A stretch of 64,000 bases of DNA, taken from CAWATZ01 sp963784995 (lineage in GTDB: Bacteria > Planctomycetota > Planctomycetia > Gemmatales > Gemmataceae). Position 1 is the first letter of the stretch, and the number at the start of each line of letters is the position of its first letter. Both the position numbers and the translations under genes were made by a program. The notes under the pieces were generated by a model. The model saw only the letters and a program-made list of their open reading frames with translations, did not search any database and had not been told where the DNA came from. Where the stretch lies: the NCBI GenBank assembly GCA_963784995.1, contig CAWATZ010000001.1:310001-374000 (forward strand), written 5' to 3'. Shown in pieces: positions 56,109-64,000 of the stretch.

Positions 56109-57341
56109 CTACCGTCGCAAGCTGGCTGCGAACGACTCGCCTATCCCTTCGATCGCCCTTACGAGGGTTGTGTGCCAGTCACGAACGGTTCTTACTGGCA
56201 CGCGGGAATCCGGGTGCCTGAGAACCGTCTGCTCCACGTCGCACCCCACTCTGTCCGGCATGAGGACGTAGTTGAAGCCCCCTGTTTTTTCCAACGCCTG
56301 CTGGGTGGCCTGGTGCATGCTCTTGTCCCGGATGAAGGATACGTAGTTCGCCTGAACGCTGCGAAATCCGTAGCTCGTCAGCGCAAGATAGTTCACGAGC
56401 TTGTTTTTCGGGGCATCGTTCCCCTCGACCTGGCCCTTCTTCTTGTCGGTGGTGGGCCTGTCTTCCGTCTGGCTGGGCTGGTGCCCGATGGTGAGTTCCA
56501 TCACGCAGATCGACTGATCCGCCACGTAGGCAGGCCATCCGCCTGCCGGTTCATCCTTTTGCAGCCTGTACTTCCCGGCGCACTCGTACAAGAGCATGTC
56601 GATTTCATAGCACTCGAACGGCTTGGTGAAGATGACGTGCGCTGCGCCCATCAGCACCCCCGACCGTGCCATTGCAAACCAGAGCAACGTCTCTTCCAGG
56701 AGCTTGCCGAGATCCTTCGTACCCGGGCTCACTCCAGTGAGGTATTCCGTAAGCACCGAGAACGGCAGTTGAATGGGATACGCCGTCCCGCCGACCATGG
56801 AGCCATACAGGTCAGGGTCGGCGAGTAACGTACGCCCAAGATAGCGCCAGAGGAGGTTCTTTTTTGATTCGCAACACTCCTTGGTTTCCGACGGCTCGGC
56901 CAACCCGGTGACGTTCCATTCAGGCTTGGCGTGAGCGAGGTTATAGCGGAGTTTGTTGACCACCGGGCACAGATGCCTCTCCGTGTCAGTCAGCGGCCTC
57001 GTGGCCGTGTCGAGAGGGCAAGTAAAGTAGTCCGCGTCCAGCAGATCGAGCTTCCGGCGGGCCGGGGCCGCGAGGTGAGTGCCGGGGTCATAGAGCGAAA
57101 GGACCGAGGTTTCCCCTTTCTCGCCTAAAGGGAGAAGGCAAGGCCGAAGCAGGGGCTTCTCGCGGTTGAGGATGCCGGAGAAAAGCCAACCGGCAAACAG
57201 GGCGAACGACAGCTCCATCAAGCCTGCAACGTCCCGAATCACCAGCTGCTTGCCTTTGGCGAGTTTTGGCGGCTCGCAGAAATACTTTGCCGCAACGTTC
57301 CGGCGCTGCCTGAAATCCTCGTCGTCCTTGAAAGGGAGCAT
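56109..57341 (-). CDS. 410-aa unknown protein, partner of a Panacea-domain gene
   Basis: This protein starts 'MLPFKDDEDFRQRRNVAAKY' (GGAGGGG ahead of the ATG) and is soluble, with a hydrophobic helix 'AGLMELSFALFAGWLFSGI' near residue 40. Later blocks include 'TERHLCPVVNKLRYNLAHAK' and 'LEETLLWFAMARSGVLMGAA'. It ends with a His/Arg-rich helix 'RDWHTTLVRAIEGIGESF'. I recognise no family. The gene follows the Panacea gene by 19 bp on the same strand, the usual toxin position in Panacea (DUF4065) pairs. It may therefore be the toxin or effector; the sequence alone does not show an active site. Confidence 0.65.
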   Translation of the reverse strand: MLPFKDDEDFRQRRNVAAKYFCEPPKLAKGKQLVIRDVAGLMELSFALFAGWLFSGILNREKPLLRPCLLPLGEKGETSVLSLYDPGTHLAAPARRKLDLLDADYFTCPLDTATRPLTDTERHLCPVVNKLRYNLAHAKPEWNVTGLAEPSETKECCESKKNLLWRYLGRTLLADPDLYGSMVGGTAYPIQLPFSVLTEYLTGVSPGTKDLGKLLEETLLWFAMARSGVLMGAAHVIFTKPFECYEIDMLLYECAGKYRLQKDEPAGGWPAYVADQSICVMELTIGHQPSQTEDRPTTDKKKGQVEGNDAPKNKLVNYLALTSYGFRSVQANYVSFIRDKSMHQATQQALEKTGGFNYVLMPDRVGCDVEQTVLRHPDSRVPVRTVRDWHTTLVRAIEGIGESFAASLRR

Positions 57342-57360
57342 ACCGCCCCTCCAGTCGTGA

Positions 57361-57804
57361 CTAGAGGAGCGGCTGGCCAAACACCTTGTCCTTGAACTGC
57401 TCACCGCTATAGACGTGTTCCAGCAATTCGTGCAGTGGGCGGCCCCGCCACTGATCTCCCACCTTGTCGAGGATGCCTTTGAATTCCTGGTCAAGTTCCA
57501 CGTCGGCCAGCCGCGTGCGCTCGCCGGATCGGTAGCAGTGAGTCTCGCCCTGCTCCCACGAGGTGGTTTCTTCCACGATCTCGATGCCGTCCATCCACTC
57601 CAGCGCCCGCAGGACCTCCTGGGAGAACGGGCCATGATTCCAGCGGTAGTACCGCGCCTCGGTGTACGGACGCCCGCCATGCCCGGCGGCCCAGGCGAGG
57701 TCCGCCAAATAGATGAGCTTCATCAGGCGCGTGCGATCCTCCACCGGCCCCCAGCGGTCAACCAGGTATTCAAGAGACTTGCAGAGTTTCTGGATCGCGG
57801 GCAT
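57361..57804 (-). CDS. Panacea (DUF4065/SocA-like) antitoxin-domain protein
   Basis: This 147-residue protein has the Panacea pattern: 'LCKSLEYLVDRWGPVEDRTR', 'LMKLIYLADLAWAAGHGG', 'YYRWNHGPFSQEVLRALEW', then a variable part ending 'EQFKDKVFGQPLL'. Panacea domains occur as antitoxins that pair with varied toxins and as proteolysis adaptors. ATG at 57804 was chosen because AGGAGG lies six bases before it; the adjacent ATG (57807) and an upstream ATG at 57849 are in frame. It is the first gene of a minus-strand operon whose second gene would be the neutralised partner. Confidence 0.75.
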   Translation of the reverse strand: MPAIQKLCKSLEYLVDRWGPVEDRTRLMKLIYLADLAWAAGHGGRPYTEARYYRWNHGPFSQEVLRALEWMDGIEIVEETTSWEQGETHCYRSGERTRLADVELDQEFKGILDKVGDQWRGRPLHELLEHVYSGEQFKDKVFGQPLL

Positions 57805-58039
57805 CATTTGCCTCCTCGCAGGAGGGAGTACCAGGCGCACGTTCACCATTTTTCAGTATAGCCTGACCACTGCCCCGAGAACAGACACAAGCGGGGAAAG
57901 TCGAGTTCAGAAGCCCCACACAACAGGAACGGTCCGCCCAGATGACAATCCTCCTACTCGGCAAACTCAGTGCAATCAGGAGGTTTGAGCCGACTGCGCG
58001 GCCGAGGCTGGTTGCATCTGTTTTGGGGCCAGAAAAGTA

Positions 58040-58099
58040 AAATCCTGGATGCGCTCGCTGGGGGGAATGCCAAGAGACCGCTATTGCTTGCGGCTCTTG
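58040..58099. repeat. AAATCCTGG repeat with hairpin, copy 2
   Basis: Similar to 55913-55970 over about 60 bp, including the CAAGAG...GCGGCTCTTG hairpin. It lies upstream of the Panacea operon and of the next plus-strand gene. Shared flanks on both sides of two genes may reflect the way the block was inserted. Confidence 0.5.
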
Positions 58100-58195
58100 G
58101 TGGATCGAGCCCCCAAGAGAGTCCCTGAGGACGGGTAGCGAAGCGCGCCATTCGGGGGGTACGATAATCACTTCGACGAAGAGGAGGGCAGAACC

Positions 58196-58809
58196 GTGAA
58201 AGAGATCGAAGTCGTCGTGGACCTGCGGCCGAGCCCCGACTCGCCGCAACTGATCCTGGTAAAACAGAAGCTCGCGGCCGAAGGCGATCGGCTGATGCTG
58301 GTCGGCGATCCGCACGAGGAGTGCGTCGAACTCGGCGGCCCGCGGGTCACGATCAAGGTAGCTGCGTGGGCGGACAACCGCACAGGGTTCGTCCCCACGG
58401 CGATCGTAAGCAACGTCGGAATGTCGCCCATTGAGGTCAGCCGGGTCGCCGTCGTGTTTGAGGCGGAGATAGCGACTTCCTTCCGATGGACAGCGATCCA
58501 GGGGAACGAAGTCCTACACATATGAGCCTCTGGAGCCGGTGACCGGGGCCGCTGTACCCGGGCCACACGCGCACATACTACTTGCCGATGAGCCTCTTCG
58601 ATGCCGTCCGCTCCGAGGCGAAGAGGCCGCCGCCGTCGGAATGCTGGGTGGCGGCGTTCGTCGGAGAAGAAGAAGTAGGGCGTTGCCCGGGGAGATACCT
58701 GTATCCGTTTCTGGAGCGTGGGCTGCTCCAGCATGAGAGACGGGCAGAGATCGCGCTCGACTCGTTGCCCGAAGGAGAGCGGTCCCTCATCTGTCAGGGG
58801 CCTGTTTGA
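58196..58809 (+). pseudogene. unknown protein in two frames
   Basis: A GTG start at 58196 with GAGGAGG upstream begins 'KEIEVVVDLRPSPDSPQLIL', a beta-rich domain ending 'FRWTAIQGNEVLH' at 58525. The likely continuation in another frame ('RTYYLPMSLFDAVRSEAKRP', 'CWVAAFVGEEEVGRCPGRYL') reaches 58809. Together these would make about 200 residues of unknown family. One or more indels lie at about 58525-58560. Codon use differs from neighbouring conserved genes. It appears degraded or mis-sequenced. Confidence 0.45.
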
Positions 58810-59008
58810 AGTCGTTTCACAGAACAGCCAGGAGCGGCTCCAGGTTGTAGACCCGGAGAAGAAGGTCTACCTGGTGAAGGTGACGCCGAGATACCGGGCA
58901 GTAATCTCTCACGTGGACAACGGCACAGTTGTTGTCCAGGACATCGTCAGCGAGGAAAGCTTGAAACAATACAAGCACTCGGAAAAGGCAGGCGGCCCAC
59001 AAGGATAA
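58799..59008 (+). other. possible short protein or 3' fragment
   Basis: A frame reading 'GLFEVVSQNSQERLQVVDPE', 'KKVYLVKVTPRYRAVISHVD' and 'NGTVVVQDIVSEESLKQY' is open to 59008 and looks protein-like (alternating strands), but has no good start. It may be the tail of the preceding broken gene or a separate small protein. Confidence 0.35.
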
Positions 59009-59150
59009 ACAAGCTCCAACCGCTCGATTTCAGCTTCGAGCAATGCAAAACGGAGATCCTCGAGCTTCAGCGGTTGCTGGCAAGGAAGAAAACTCTGAAG
59101 GAGCGCGATCAAATCCTGCCGTTCTTCAAGAAGCGTCTCCACCTGTCAGC
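59009..59150 (+). pseudogene. fragment resembling the N-terminal region of DUF4263 (Shedu-type) proteins
   Basis: The frame reads 'LQPLDFSFEQCKTEILELQR', then 'LKERDQILPFFKKRLHLSAF', a block I associate with the region before the nuclease domain in DUF4263/Shedu proteins. After 'HLSAF' the similarity stops abruptly and a different protein fragment takes over in another frame. No nuclease domain is present in the window, so it is a remnant. The family link is from memory and weak. Confidence 0.3.
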
Positions 59151-59412
59151 CTTCTCGCAAAGGCGGATTCCGGGGTGGGCGGCGACCCGGCTCGGCTACT
59201 TGCCCGCACCAGGCTGGAGGGTTGCCGGTGGTCCTCGTTCTGCAAGACGCAATATGTCAGCGACCCTCAATTTGGCGGCATGGAACACTTTCTGTGCTGT
59301 CACTTGAGCGTGATTCAGATGCTCGATTTCATCCGCCGCACGGGTCTCGTCACGGTTGATGCCAGGGATGATGGCTCCTACTGGGAAAGTCGAGATCTGA
59401 GTAAGGCGCATC
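59150..59412 (+). pseudogene. fragment of an unknown Cys-rich protein
   Basis: The frame reads 'LLARTRLEGCRWSSFCKTQY', then 'SDPQFGGMEHFLCCHLSVIQ' and 'RRTGLVTVDARDDGSYWESR', which looks like a conserved, Cys-containing hypothetical protein. It begins at the junction with the DUF4263-like piece and is lost near 59410 at a hairpin. No start codon fits. It is the 3' part of a gene whose 5' end is missing. Confidence 0.4.
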
Positions 59413-59414
59413 TC

Positions 59415-59441
59415 TTTCCCGCGACGCGGAGTCGCGGGAAA
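59415..59441. terminator. hairpin TTTCCCGCGAC/GTCGCGGGAAA
   Basis: A perfect 11-bp stem with a five-base loop. It closes the region of gene fragments ahead of nikR and may end transcription from it; the run of A after it would be T on the minus strand. Confidence 0.5.
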
Positions 59442-59499
59442 ACAATTCTCTGGCTCCCCTCCCCCTGGAACAATACATTCAGAGAGTACGTACAACAGC

Positions 59500-59538
59500 A
59501 GCCCCGAAGACCCAGGACATCGCCCTGGGTCGGGGGCT
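59500..59538. repeat. hairpin just upstream of nikR
   Basis: AGCCCC...ACCCAGG pairs with CCTGGGT...GGGGGCT. It ends 24 bases before the nikR start, within its leader, where it could affect translation or be another interspersed palindrome. Confidence 0.45.
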
Positions 59539-59562
59539 CCACGTTCCGAGAGGGGGTGGCCT

Positions 59563-59979
59563 GTGTCCGACCTGGTCCGATTCACGGTGTCTCTGGAAGC
59601 CGACCTGCTGGAAGAGTTCGACCGCTACTGCAAGGAGAACCACTGCGCCATGCGCAGCGAGGCAATCCGGCAGCTGCTGCGCGAGGCCCTGACCGAGCGG
59701 GCCTGGGAGACCAGCTCCAAGGAGGCGGCCGCCACGCTGACGCTGGTCTATGACCATCACCGCACGCAGCTGTCCGACCGGCTGCTGGACATCCAGCACA
59801 AGCACACTGACGTGATTGTGGCCAGCAGCCACGTCCATCTCGATCACAACCACTGCCTGGAGGTGATCTTCCTGCGTGGCCGGCCCAGGGCCCTGCGCGA
59901 CATTGCCTCGCAGCTGCAGGGACTCAAGGGCATCCGCAAGGGGCAGCTAGTCGTGGCCAACACCGCCGAGACTCCCTGA
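59563..59979 (+). CDS. nikR: NikR-type nickel-responsive transcriptional regulator
   Basis: This 138-residue protein has an N-terminal ribbon-helix-helix DNA-binding domain ('LVRFTVSLEADLLEEFDRYC', 'MRSEAIRQLLREAL') and a C-terminal ACT-like metal-binding domain. The nickel-site residues are in 'HKHTDVIVASSHVHLDHNHC', with the His-x-His and Cys of NikR, and 'LQGLKGIRKGQLVV' ends the fold. In known species NikR represses nickel transport when nickel is plentiful. It starts at GTG with AGGGGG just upstream. No nickel transporter is in view; the next genes are dabA and dabB, so its target here is unknown. Confidence 0.9.
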   Translation: MSDLVRFTVSLEADLLEEFDRYCKENHCAMRSEAIRQLLREALTERAWETSSKEAAATLTLVYDHHRTQLSDRLLDIQHKHTDVIVASSHVHLDHNHCLEVIFLRGRPRALRDIASQLQGLKGIRKGQLVVANTAETP

Positions 59980-60166
59980 GGCTGCCGGTCGGCAAGGAGT
60001 CATTTGGGGAGTCCAGGTCAACCGGGCAAGGTCGGAACCAAGTTGCTCTTTTTCCCGAGAGCGTTGCCGGGTAAGACAGGGGCCCTGAAGAGGGCTCCTC
60101 TCCCCACGAGCCGCCGGGTTGGCAGCCCAGCTCGGTATCCACGGAACAGGTGGGCAGCACGTACCA

Positions 60167-63100
60167 ATGACACAAGCCTCCAGGCACGCGATCCATTCCG
60201 GCAGCGCCACGGGACCGCGGGGCGAGCCGGCACGCCGGCTCGAGTCTCTGCGTCAGGTGGTCGAGCACGCGGCCCACCTCCTGCCGTCCCAGGGACCGAT
60301 CACGGTCTTTGTGCATCACAATACCCTGCATGCCTTCGAGGAGTTGCCCTTCCATGAGGCGGTCCAGAAGGGGGCCAGGATCTTCGGCTGCCAGCCGTAC
60401 CTCGCGGAAGACCGCTACCGTCAGGAGCTGGTCCGCGGGCGGATCAGGTCCACCGAGCTGGTGGCCGTCCTGCAAGAGGAACTGGGGCCAGCCGCAGAGG
60501 AGCGCATCCTGAGCTTCGGCACGCGCCTGGAATTGCGTCTGGCGATGCTGCAACATCCGCTCCGGGTCGCGCCGGACCCGGAGCTGCGCTGGTTCACGTC
60601 CGAGACCGACGCCCTGCGCCGCTATCGCGCCGACGCGCCGGCAACGGTCCGGGAACGCTTCCTGGAAGAGACGCGCCACTGGATCATGCGCGACGTGCCC
60701 ATCCGGAAGCCAGATGGCCGGCGAAGCGCAGCAGGCAGAGCCCGGGCCAGCCGGGCAGGAGCGCCGCGACCAGGCGGCGCCCTGGCCGACATCCTCCAGC
60801 ACTTCGGCGCCGCCTCGATCGAGCGCTGGAGCCCTGCCACCTGGGAGGCCGTGGCACTGCGGGCCCTGTGGCGGTTCTGCCGGGATGGGGTCCACGGCAT
60901 GAAGCTGTACGTGCCGGTCCCACCGCCGCGACACCGGGACCTGCTGCTCGAAGCCACCGGCCAGGACAGCGACCTGCTGGTCGATGACGTGCTGATTCGC
61001 TTCTGTGCCGCGTTCCTCGATCAGGGCTTCTCCGACTGGGTCCTGCCGGGCCGGCAGGAAGGCTTTTACCAGGCGTTCCTCGCCCTGTACCGGCAACCCG
61101 GCGGTCCGCCGCAGCGCTGGCTGCGCGGGCTGCCGGCCGAGCTGAACCGGCTGGAAAGGGCCCACCAGGGTCCGCTCGAGTCCATCGTGGAATCGCTCGA
61201 CTTGTTCGGCGTCCCCGAGGCGGAGTGGGAGGAGTTCCTGACCACGACCTTGCTTCTGCTGCGCGGCTGGGCGGGGATGATCCGGCAGATGGAGATTCGC
61301 GGCGACCGAGCGGCCTGGCCGGCTCCTCCGGGCAGCCTGGTCGGCTACCTGGCCATCCGCCTGATCCTGGAGCGTCTGGCTCTGGCCGAGGTTGCCCGGG
61401 ACACGCTGGGGTACGCCGGGACCGTTGAGCGAGCTGCGCCACGCCCTTCGCTCGAAGGCTCCCCGACACGAGCCCACGCGGATAGATCAGCGTGCCTTCC
61501 AGGTGTTCCAGATCGCCCAGCTGCTCGGCTGGTCCCCCCCAGCCCTGCACCGGCTGAGCAAACCAGATTGGGTCCAGCTGGTCTCGGAGATCGAGGCGTT
61601 CGGGCCGCTGGAGCGCCGGCGGGTCTTCCAGGAAGCGCTCGAGCGCCGCTACCGGACGCAAACGCTGGACGCCCTGGCGCTGCACGCCCAGCGGCCGGCA
61701 GAGCGGGTCCGCAACCCACGCTTCCAGGTGATCTGCTGCATCGATGAGCGCGAGGAGTCCTTCCAGCGTCAACTGGAGGAACTGGCCACGTCCGTAGCGA
61801 CAGGCGGCTCGCCTGTCGTTTGCGAGCTGACAGGCGAGCCGCCTGTCGCTACGGACGTGGAAACCTTCAGCGTGGCGGGGTTCTTCAGCGTGGCGATGTA
61901 TTACCGCGGCGCCGCGGACGCTCACTTTGTGCCGCAGTGCCCCATCGTGGTCCGGCCGCAGCACTGGGTGGTGGAAGAGGTGGCCTACACCCTGGAGGAG
62001 TCGCATCGGCTGCGGGCGTGGGCCCGGCGCACCCTGGGGAGGGCTTCCCTCCAGATCCACGTCGGCAGCCGGACCTTCGCCCTCGGGGCCCTGCTGGCGA
62101 CCCTCCTGGGAGTGCTGGCCTCGATTCCGCTGGTGGCCCGGGTGCTGTTTCCCCGGCTCACCGCTCGCATCCGCAAGCTGTTCGGCGGCCTGGTCCAGCC
62201 GCCGATTGTCACCGAGCTGCAGCTGGAGCGGACTGACCCGGTTCCCGGTCCCGAGGGGAACCAGGTCGGCTTCAGCGTCGAGGAGATGGCCGTGATCGGC
62301 GAGCGTGTCCTGCGCGACCTGGGCCTGACCTCCGGCTTTGCCCGCCTGGTCTTTTTCCTCGGCCACGGCTCGAACAGCCTCAACAACCCGCACAACTCGG
62401 CGTACAACTGCGGCGCCTGCTCCGGCACCGCCGGCGCACCCAACGCCCGAGCCATCGCCCGGATCCTCAACGATCCGCGTGTCCGAGACCTGCTCGCCCG
62501 CCGGGGACTGGCCATTCCCCCTGAGACGGCATTCATCGGCGGCTATCACAACACCTGCAACGACTCGGTGACCTTCTTCGACCTGGACCATCTGCCGAAG
62601 GCGTACCGGGAAGAGTTCGAGGCGGTCCGCGAAATCCTGGAGCGGACCTGTGAGCGCAACGCTCACGAGCGCTGTCGCCGGTTCCAGTCGGCCCCGCTGG
62701 ACCTGTCCTTAAGCGAGGCCCGGCGGCACGTCGAGGAACGCGCCGAGGACCTGTCGCAGAGCCGGCCGGAGTGCGGTCATGCCACCAACGCCCTGTGCAT
62801 TGTCGGCCGGCGCAGCCGGACGCGCGGCCTGTTCCTGGACCGGCGGGCCTTCCTGAACTCCTACGACGCCACCCAGGACGACAATAACCACAGCATCCTG
62901 ACGCGCATCCTCCAGGCCGCGGTGCCGGTCTGTGCGGGCATCAACCTCGAATACTACTTCTCCTACGTCGATAACGCCGGCTGGGGCTGCGGCACCAAGC
63001 TGCCGCACAACGTCGCCTCCCTGCTGGGCGTCATGAACGGGGCCGCCGGCGACCTGCGGCCCGGGCTGCCCTGGCAGATGGTCGAGATCCACGAACCGGT

Positions 63101-63401
63101 CCGGTTACTGTTCCTCATCGAGACGACGCCGGAGGCCATGCTGCAGATCCTGGAGCGCAATCCGCCCATCGGCACGCTCTTCCGCAACGGCTGGGTGCAG
63201 CTGGCCACGCTCGATCCCCATTCGTCCCGGATTCACCTCTTCCGCAACGGCCGCTTTGAGGTCTATCAGCCGGAAACGAAGGAATTGCCGACGGTGGCGT
63301 CGTCGGTGGAGTGGTATCGCGGCTGGCGCGATCACCTGGGGTTCGCTGTCGTGAGAGGGTGCTTGCCGAGAGATCATTCCTCCCCTCTCCCCGCAGGTTA
63401 G
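60167..63401 (+). CDS. dabA: DabA (DUF2309) inorganic-carbon transporter subunit (one frameshift)
   Basis: After repair this is about 1077 residues. It is the soluble carbonic-anhydrase-like subunit of the DabAB membrane CO2/bicarbonate accumulation complex. Zinc-site residues are visible in 'VICCIDEREESFQRQL' (CxD) and 'LGHGSNSLNNPHNSAYNCGA' (His, Cys). The N-terminus has 'ITVFVHHNTLHAFEELPFHE', and later 'LEYYFSYVDNAGWGCGTKLP'. The frame shifts at about 61421, where one extra A breaks 'GYAG-PLSELRHAL'. A 75-bp palindrome inserts 25 in-frame codons at 61786-61860, and the stop codon lies inside a repeat. The start ATG has no strong ribosome-binding site. Confidence 0.9.
61786..61860. repeat. 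perfect palindrome inside dabA
   Basis: Arms of 32 bp are exact reverse complements (CCACGTCCGTAGCGACAGGC at the left outer end) around an 11-base loop. The 75-bp length keeps the frame, adding 'ATSVATGGSPVVCEL...' to the protein directly after the conserved CxD zinc motif region. It resembles a repeat element inserted into coding DNA. Confidence 0.85.
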
Positions 63402-63539
63402 CCCGAAGCGCCAGCGAGGGAGGCCGTTGTTCCCTCGCTGGCGCTTCGGGCTAACCTGCTCCCCGCAGGTTAGCCCGAAGCGCCAGCGAGGGAGGCCGTT
63501 GTTCCCTCGCTGGCTGGGCTAACCTGCGGGGAGAGGGGA
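63382..63539. repeat. two-copy nested palindromic repeat between dabA and dabB
   Basis: The unit GCAGGTTAGCCCGAAGCGCC...AGCGAGGGA folds with its reverse complement around GGCCGTTGT. Two units follow one another and an outer arm CCCCTCTCCCCGCAGG pairs with CCTGCGGGGAGAGGGG. The second unit lacks a few bases (CTGGCTGGGC). It provides the dabA stop and ends just before the dabB ribosome-binding site. Confidence 0.85.
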
Positions 63540-63555
63540 GAAAGAAGTGGGAACC

Positions 63556-64000
63556 ATGTTCAATCCAGAAACCCTTACCAGCACCCTGGGGCTGACCATC
63601 GTGGCGGCTCCGCTCAGCCTGCTGGCCGTGTTTGGCTTCTGTTCCCTGGTGGATCGGCACCTGTCGGAACGGGCCAGCGGCCGGCTGGTGTTCCTGGCGG
63701 TCAGTGTCTCCCTGCTGGCGGCCATCGCCATGCTTCTGCTCATGGTGGTGCGGGGAACTTACCACGTGGTCGTTCCCCTGGGCCAGATCGTCCTGGGGAC
63801 CGACCCGCACGATTCTTACGACTTCAAGCTCAAGCTGCTGTTTGACCTGCTGTCGCTGCCGTTCGTGATCCTGTCGCTGGTGCTGTGCGGCACCATCAGC
63901 GCCTTTGCCACCAAGTACCTGCACCGGGAGCCCGGCTACAACCGTTTCTTCTTCCTGTTCGCGGTGTTCGTCGCCGGCATGGTGGCGACCGCGCTGGCCG
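63556..64000 (+). CDS. dabB: DabB (NADH dehydrogenase subunit 5-like), 5' part only
   Basis: The frame is open to the window's end. It starts 'MFNPETLTSTLGLTIVAAPL' and has hydrophobic helices ('LTIVAAPLSLLAVFGFCSLV', 'LVFLAVSVSLLAAIAMLLLM', 'LLFDLLSLPFVILSLVLCGT') in the arrangement of the N-terminal part of complex-I chain-5/MrpA-like subunits. Next to dabA it is the membrane partner that couples ion flow to CO2 hydration. AAGTGGGAA precedes the ATG. Length and the conserved Lys/Glu residues of the channel cannot be checked, as the gene is cut. Confidence 0.88.
   Translation, partial: MFNPETLTSTLGLTIVAAPLSLLAVFGFCSLVDRHLSERASGRLVFLAVSVSLLAAIAMLLLMVVRGTYHVVVPLGQIVLGTDPHDSYDFKLKLLFDLLSLPFVILSLVLCGTISAFATKYLHREPGYNRFFFLFAVFVAGMVATALA

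Noticed and set aside
61786..61860. Palindrome in dabA as ends of a transposon
   Set aside because: The two arms are separated by only 11 bases, leaving no room for a transposase or cargo.

Overview
This 64 kb window is GC-rich bacterial DNA that looks like a planctomycete, most likely of the Gemmata group. The evidence is family content: a DUF1559 protein with a pilin-like N-terminus and a VDG-type C-terminal motif, a DUF1800/DUF1501 pair, Ser/Thr kinases carrying FHA or WD40 modules, a secreted formylglycine-type sulfatase, a DUF1080-like protein, and palindromic repeats in many gene gaps. The assignment is by family content only; no rRNA or complete tRNA is present.

Layout. 1-3.1 kb: remains of a polymorphic-toxin locus (toxin tail, SUFU-type immunity gene, half a Hint domain) interrupted by an IS4-family element. 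3.7-8.2 kb: TPR protein, arginase-fold hydrolase, gamma-carbonic-anhydrase-like protein, VOC protein and hemL. 8.2-13.6 kb: two small genes, a degenerate tRNA-Asn-like sequence and a run of secreted proteins (cell-wall amidase, a cysteine-peptidase/BPL_N fusion, an EF-hand calpain, a DUF1080-like protein). 14.5-17.9 kb: PQQ biosynthesis operon pqqA-B-C-DE with PqqD and PqqE fused. 18.7-25.2 kb: glycogen phosphorylase diverging from a sulfatase, then an S9 peptidase. 25.4-32.1 kb: two unknown secreted or anchored proteins, nth-pepT, mutS. 32.3-44 kb: a DUF1559/lipoprotein/FHA-kinase cluster, a badly broken kinase-WD40 gene, an ECF sigma/anti-sigma pair, and DUF1800/DUF1501. 44-51 kb: an antitoxin-like gene, a HEPN protein with a small partner, an AlkB-like dioxygenase, a membrane protein and lon. 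51.7-59.4 kb: accessory, defence-like DNA (nuclease-like gene, UPF1-type helicase, unknown 410-aa protein, Panacea-domain gene, gene fragments). 59.5-64 kb: nikR, dabA and the start of dabB (a membrane inorganic-carbon transporter).

Most likely new biology. The minus-strand group Panacea gene - 410-aa unknown - helicase (57.8 to 52.9 kb), faced by a PD-(D/E)XK-like nuclease gene, resembles an uncharacterised defence or toxin-antitoxin module. The 80-aa/HEPN pair at 44.6-45.6 kb is a second candidate. In dabA, a perfect palindrome with 32-bp arms lies in frame inside the coding sequence.

Quality warning. At least a dozen genes, including the usually intact lon, hemL and dabA, are broken by one-base indels while their protein sequence continues cleanly in another frame. 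Read or consensus error explains this more simply than gene decay. Broken genes are given over their full span, with the shift position noted.
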